Of a stretch of 8,769 bases of DNA, positions 6,208 through 8,769 are shown one piece after another. How positions within the stretch are numbered: position 1 is the stretch's first letter; the number at the start of each line of letters is the position of its first letter. A program made the position numbers and the translations under genes. The notes below the pieces were generated by a model. It made no database searches, was not told the origin of the DNA, and worked only from the letters and a program-made list of their open reading frames with translations. The stretch comes from CALRGL01 sp964374035 (GTDB taxonomy: Bacteria; Patescibacteriota; Patescibacteriia; UBA9934; GWF2-40-263), in NCBI GenBank assembly GCA_964374035.1, contig CAYJWY010000035.1:1-8769 (forward strand). The letters run 5' to 3'.

Positions 6208-6861
6208 CTATCGCTCCCCCTCCCACTCCGCAAAAAATTCCTCGAGATACGTTTGCATAAAGACATGTCGATCCTGGGCGATCTGCTTGCCTGTGTCGGT
6301 ATGCATCGAATCTTTCAACAGCAACAGCTTCTCGTAAAAATGATTCACCGTGTGTCCAATGTTCGTCTTATATTCTTCCTTCGTCATGCCGAGCTTCGGC
6401 GGAACGTTTGGGTTGTACATCTCGCGCCCCTTGTGTCCGCCGTAGGTGAACGCACGCGCAATACCAATCGCGCCAAGCGCATCGAGCCGATCCGCGTCCA
6501 TGCACACACGCAACTCCAGCGAGTCGAATGTACGTTCGTGTTTGCCGCCTTTGAAAGAAATGTTCTCAATGATCGCAACGACATGGTCGATGACTTGCGC
6601 GTCGACTCCTTCGCTCTGTAAAAACTCCGTCGCAAGTCGCGGCCCAATCGTTTCATCACCATCGTGAAATTTCGAGTCAGCGATATCGTGCAAGAGCGCA
6701 CCAAGCTCGACAACGAGTTGATCGACGGATTCGTCCTTTGCAATGAGCTTCGCGTTATTCCAAACACGCAGGATGTGCCACCAGTCGTGACCGCCCTCGG
6801 CGCCAGCGAGAGTGTGTTGAACGAATCGAGCAGTTTTTTCAATGAGCTGTTCTTGATGCAT
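6208..6861 (-). CDS. HD-domain phosphohydrolase, YedJ/YpgQ type
   Basis: A 217-residue protein from the ATG at 6861 (224 residues if a GTG at 6882 is used; residue numbers here follow the 224 form). It matches the layout of E. coli YedJ and Bacillus YpgQ: HDWWHILRVWNNA (32-44), LGALLHDIADSKFHDGD (60-76) with the HD pair H65/D66, and MDADRLDALGAIGIARAFTYGG (128-149), followed by a conserved-looking helix with HFYEKLLLLKDSMHTDTGKQIA (181-202). Metal ligands are expected to be H36, H65, D66 and one of D129/D131. YpgQ has been reported as a metal-dependent hydrolase of nucleoside triphosphates; the substrate here is unproven. Neither start has a good Shine-Dalgarno; I prefer the ATG because the family usually begins about 25 residues before the first HD. 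A hairpin lies directly after the stop. It is not obviously in an operon. Confidence 0.92.
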   Translation of the reverse strand: MHQEQLIEKTARFVQHTLAGAEGGHDWWHILRVWNNAKLIAKDESVDQLVVELGALLHDIADSKFHDGDETIGPRLATEFLQSEGVDAQVIDHVVAIIENISFKGGKHERTFDSLELRVCMDADRLDALGAIGIARAFTYGGHKGREMYNPNVPPKLGMTKEEYKTNIGHTVNHFYEKLLLLKDSMHTDTGKQIAQDRHVFMQTYLEEFFAEWEGER

Positions 6862-6974
6862 AGTCTTAACAAAATGGTCCACTGCTGAATTCTTTTTAAC
6901 AATCGTGAAGGCGGAGAGGATGTCCAGAAGTTGGATTCAAAGACGACTTTTAGACGGCTCACTTTCTAGACTTT

Positions 6975-6986
6975 TGACCCCATTAT
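6975..6986 (-). repeat. Left copy of a 12-bp inverted repeat (ATAATGGGGTCA on minus strand)
   Basis: TGACCCCATTAT here is the exact reverse complement of ATAATGGGGTCA at 8286-8297. The two copies enclose 1.3 kb and both point outward. ATAATGGGGTCA-like sequence is often seen near REP-associated tyrosine transposase genes (from memory), but no transposase is present in the window. Confidence 0.6.
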
Positions 6987-6987
6987 A
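6982..6987 (-). promoter_or_regulatory. Possible -10 box (TATAAT) upstream of the HD gene
   Basis: A perfect TATAAT on the minus strand, about 120 nt before the HD-protein start. No good -35 partner is seen at 16-18 nt. It overlaps the 12-bp inverted repeat, so it may be an incidental match. Confidence 0.25.
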
Positions 6988-7015
6988 AAGAATTTGTGGC
7001 ATATATACATCTTTA

Positions 7016-7249
7016 TTAAGCCATCGCCCGATCCCAGTTGTATATAAAGAGAGCCGCTTGTGCGAGGATGGCCAAAATTAGCACACCTATTGTCCACATC
7101 CGTATATTTTTAAATACACCAAAACGCCTTAACACCAACTCAAAAATCCGATACTGTCCCACAATCACGGACATCGCAACAAATAGCACGAAAAGTTGAA
7201 AAAATATCTGGTACACATGTTCGTATTTACTAGTAAGATGGACAGCCAA
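7016..7249 (-). CDS. Small two-helix membrane protein of unknown function
   Basis: 77 residues from a TTG at 7249, or 66 from a GTG at 7216. Not recognised. Two hydrophobic helices at about 13-30 (YQIFFQLFVLFVAMSVIV) and 52-70 (WTIGVLILAILAQAALFIY) flank a basic loop with R34, R41, R42, K47 and R50. By the positive-inside rule the loop faces the cytoplasm and both termini face outward. The TTG lies inside the hairpin at 7242-7280 and neither start has a Shine-Dalgarno, so the true start is uncertain. It lies downstream of the broken lipoprotein gene on the same strand, inside the 6975-8297 segment. Hydrophobic pattern and charge placement argue for a real gene. Confidence 0.55.
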   Translation of the reverse strand: MAVHLTSKYEHVYQIFFQLFVLFVAMSVIVGQYRIFELVLRRFGVFKNIRMWTIGVLILAILAQAALFIYNWDRAMA

Positions 7250-7280
7250 CGTGAAGTTGGAAGCTCTTCACGCTGGCTGT
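7242..7280 (-). terminator. 15-bp hairpin after the lipoprotein gene
   Basis: ACAGCCAACGTGAAG (7242-7256) and CTTCACGCTGGCTGT (7266-7280) pair across a 9-nt loop. The single mismatch becomes a G-U pair only in the minus-strand transcript, which suggests the minus RNA is the functional one. It begins at a stop codon (TAA, 7280-7282) in one of the frames of the lipoprotein gene. No clear U-run follows, so it could be a 3'-end processing or attenuator structure instead of an intrinsic terminator. Confidence 0.55.
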
Positions 7281-7310
7281 TAGTGGTCGAACTGGCCTAT
7301 GCCATGCGGT

Positions 7311-8219
7311 CTACCGGCACTGCCACGAGGAACTCCCGTGCGTGTGGTTGTCGTTCCACCCATGCCCGATGTACATCGAGCAGTTGCGTGCCCCATTGCA
7401 ATAACGTCCACCGAAGATGCGATCCAGATTCATGGACTCGGCCCAGCACGAACCGAAGCCTCTTGCAAGCGCCCGGAAACAATCACTTCCAGCGCGTCCG
7501 CCGTCAATGTTCCACCAGCCGTTGCACTTACAACACCGGAGATCATTTGTAGACATGTTGGCCTCAAGCGATTGCTCGAGCTCTCCCACATTCTCGTAAT
7601 CCCGCGCGTGGTCATGCAATGAGTGTCCGTGCGCAAAACGATGATCGAATTCGAGCGGCACCACGATCCGGTTCGTGCCGATGAGATCCTCTGGAATTTC
7701 GATCCCGCGAACACGCACCTCGTCCCCGTTGTTCACATCCTCGTACATGACGTCGAGTGACGTCATGGATTGCGCCACAGGCAAGGCAAAGTAACCCTTC
7801 GCATTCGTCGTCGAAACGCTTTCTCCTGCCATGATGGTGAATCCAGCCAGACCGATATCCTTCTTTCCGTGGGTGATCTCGGTCAAGAGATTGAACTCCG
7901 TGGGATCGTTCCCGAATTCACCGGACTCGAACGCTTCGCGTGCGAGCGTCTGCAGGATCTCGTCGAACACGAGGTGGCCCTGCAGGCGACCTCCGATTTC
8001 GTTCGTCTGCGTCCGCTCGAGTGTAATCTCGAGCATCATCGTGAAGTGTTGTGGCACATCACGGTTGTTGTGGATGGTTTTCGTGGGCGCTATGATTTCG
8101 TCGCCGCACGCGGAGATGGTGATTGAGAAACACCCAACCGCCAAAGCATTCGTACCAACTTCTGCATCGCACACTCCTTCTTTCCGTAACACTAAACCAT
8201 TCAGCGTTAATTTGAGCAT
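7311..8219 (-). pseudogene. Frameshifted putative lipoprotein with an extracytoplasmic beta-type domain
   Basis: The longest frame runs from an ATG at 8219 to 7311 (302 residues), but its N-terminus is a poor signal peptide. A better start is the ATG at 8167 with AAGGAG 6 nt upstream; it reads MQKLVRML, and adding one T to the TTT at 8143-8145 joins it to LAVGCFSITISACGDE, a good lipoprotein signal with lipobox ISAC. The middle part is consistent and includes GFTIMAGESVSTTNAKGYFALPV-type sequence, like carboxypeptidase-regulatory or related beta-sandwich domains of secreted proteins. After about 7550 this frame turns rich in Cys and Trp, while the next frame reads ISGVVSATAGGTLTADALEV; dropping one A from AAA (7546-7548) would join them. 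That frame then meets a TGA at about 7430 and, beyond it, ends at 7280-7282. Cause undecided: decay or assembly error. Specific function unknown. Confidence 0.65.
8174..8179 (-). promoter_or_regulatory. Shine-Dalgarno for the inferred lipoprotein start at 8167
   Basis: AAGGAG on the minus strand, followed by 6 nt and ATG (8167-8165). It is the best ribosome-binding site near this gene and decides the inferred start, although that start is out of frame with the rest of the gene as assembled. Confidence 0.65.
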
Positions 8220-8232
8220 ACAAAGATCCTGA

Positions 8233-8263
8233 ATTATAGTCAAAAACCTCTGAATGATATCAA
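8233..8263 (-). promoter_or_regulatory. Sigma-70-like promoter of the lipoprotein gene
   Basis: On the minus strand TTGATA (8263-8258) and a perfect TATAAT (8238-8233) are separated by 19 nt, slightly long. Transcription would begin near 8226, giving a leader of about 59 nt to the start at 8167 but only a few nt to the ATG at 8219. This favours 8167. Confidence 0.5.
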
Positions 8264-8285
8264 TGGTGAATTTTCCTGTTCGTTC

Positions 8286-8297
8286 ATAATGGGGTCA
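8286..8297 (+). repeat. Right copy of the 12-bp inverted repeat ATAATGGGGTCA
   Basis: Exact inverted match to 6975-6986. The right copy continues as GGTCCGAC and the left copy as AAAGTC, so similarity stops at 12 bp. No clear target-site duplication was found next to the two copies. Confidence 0.6.
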
Positions 8298-8319
8298 GGT
8301 CCGACTACCGACTTTTATT

Positions 8320-8442
8320 TTACCACGGCCAGATGATAAGTTTGATGCCGACCGCGAGTAGAAGCACAGCAATCACGGTGCGAAATTTGTTTGATGGGAT
8401 TCGGGCGATGATTTTTTGGGCAATGTTCGCGCCAAGAATAGA
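8320..8442 (-). pseudogene. Remnant like the C-terminus of a TauE/SafE-family permease
   Basis: The minus strand reads SILGANIAQKIIARIPSNKF (starting at 8442), then RTVIAVLLLAVGIKLIIWPW and a stop at 8320-8322. The pattern G-A-x-x-A, a basic amphipathic stretch, then a final hydrophobic helix is typical of the last segment of TauE/SafE (TSUP) sulfite or anion exporters. The frame continues upstream only to a stop at 8479-8481, and a neighbouring frame reads LSAILFLF just before, so another frameshift may be present. About 200 residues expected before this point are missing. It is probably a truncated remnant; the family call comes from a short stretch. Confidence 0.45.
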
Positions 8443-8711
8443 AACAGAATGGCGCTCAGACAGGGGCAAAAGCCAACTTTAAATGTTCATTAGCTCCTCA
8501 AAAAAATTGGTTCGAACCTCCGCATTACCGAGCGGACGCTTTCGTTCCCCGTCAAAATAATTGGGTTATAGAGTGGAAATACCATGCCGAGGCGCAGCGC
8601 GCCGAGGCAACTTCTTATGATTTCGCAAAAAATGCAATTTGGCGGTGTTTTTTGGACGAAGTTCGAAACTATTTCGAGCAAAATCCAAATGATTAAAACT
8701 ACTAATGCGGA
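8443..8711. other. Gene-poor stretch, no gene recognised
   Basis: Mostly AT-rich sequence with short open frames on both strands that lack a start signal, Shine-Dalgarno or domain-like content. Two direct copies of GCCGAGGC occur at 8586-8593 and 8601-8608, and GCCGAGGCA (8601-8609) is matched in inverted form at 8755-8763. Confidence 0.6.
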
Positions 8712-8761
8712 CGAGGCAGGGCGAAACAATTTGTCTGGGGGAATGGATTCGCCCTGCCTCG
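8712..8761. repeat. Hairpin-forming inverted repeat with perfect 14-bp arms
   Basis: CGAGGCAGGGCGAA (8712-8725) and its exact reverse complement (8748-8761) enclose a 22-nt loop. No gene ends nearby in the window and no U-run follows within the visible sequence, so a dispersed palindromic repeat is as likely as a terminator of a gene beyond the right edge. Confidence 0.75.
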
Positions 8762-8769
8762 GCTGATTT

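Noticed and set aside
6029..6226. Extension of DnaG through the N-gap
   Set aside because: The reading frame is undefined across unknown bases, and DnaG homology starts at 6028.
7280..7440. Alternative genetic code with TGA read as an amino acid
   Set aside because: dnaG and the ECF sigma gene end in TGA and contain no internal TGA, so the TGA in the lipoprotein is better explained as a lesion.
7299..7622. 107-codon plus-strand frame opposite the lipoprotein end
   Set aside because: It looks partly protein-like but mirrors the coding frame on the other strand, has no Shine-Dalgarno and lies under a minus-strand hairpin.
8500..8530. tRNA-like GGTTCGAACC T-loop
   Set aside because: The flanking bases do not form the five-pair T-stem, and no acceptor, D or anticodon stems can be drawn around it.

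Overview
The window looks like chromosome from a Candidate Phyla Radiation (Patescibacteria-type) bacterium assembled from a metagenome. This is an inference: the housekeeping genes are compact, rpoD follows dnaG with an ATGA overlap, the genome carries many short palindromic repeats (one of them inside a coding sequence), and a 100-N scaffold gap is present. Four proteins are securely recognised: class II dihydroorotase PyrC, primase DnaG, the primary sigma factor RpoD, and a YedJ/YpgQ-type HD hydrolase. An ECF-type sigma factor is also clear. Genes that end in TGA (dnaG and the ECF sigma factor) have no internal TGA, so the standard bacterial code fits.

Layout, left to right. 1-273: two and a half copies of a 105-bp tandem repeat, each with an internal REP-like inverted repeat. 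304-1441 (minus): an ECF sigma factor followed, with a 26-nt overlap, by a single-pass membrane protein that is a candidate anti-sigma factor, ending in a terminator hairpin. 1442-1708: a divergent intergenic region with an 80-bp MITE-like element. 1709-2773 (plus): pyrC, then a terminator, a 26-bp perfect palindrome and a long hairpin built from a 9-bp periodic repeat, which probably terminates the convergent dnaG-rpoD operon. 2955-6028 (minus): dnaG then rpoD. 6073-6172: assembly gap. 6176-6205: a plus-oriented terminator-like hairpin at the gap edge. 6208-6861 (minus): HD hydrolase. 6975-8297: a segment bounded by a 12-bp inverted repeat, holding a small two-TM protein and a lipoprotein gene that is frameshifted as assembled. 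8320-8442 (minus): a remnant resembling the C-terminus of a TauE/SafE permease. 8443-8769: no gene seen, only hairpin-forming repeats.

How the genes relate: dnaG-rpoD is the core of the classical macromolecular-synthesis operon, coupling replication priming and housekeeping transcription. The ECF sigma/membrane protein pair looks like a self-contained signalling module. pyrC stands alone with its own Shine-Dalgarno and terminator and reads more GC-rich than its neighbours. No complete undescribed system can be demonstrated. The most unusual content is the variety of palindromic repeats, two of which run into coding sequence (the tail of the ECF sigma factor and the DnaG linker), and the broken lipoprotein in the inverted-repeat-bounded segment.
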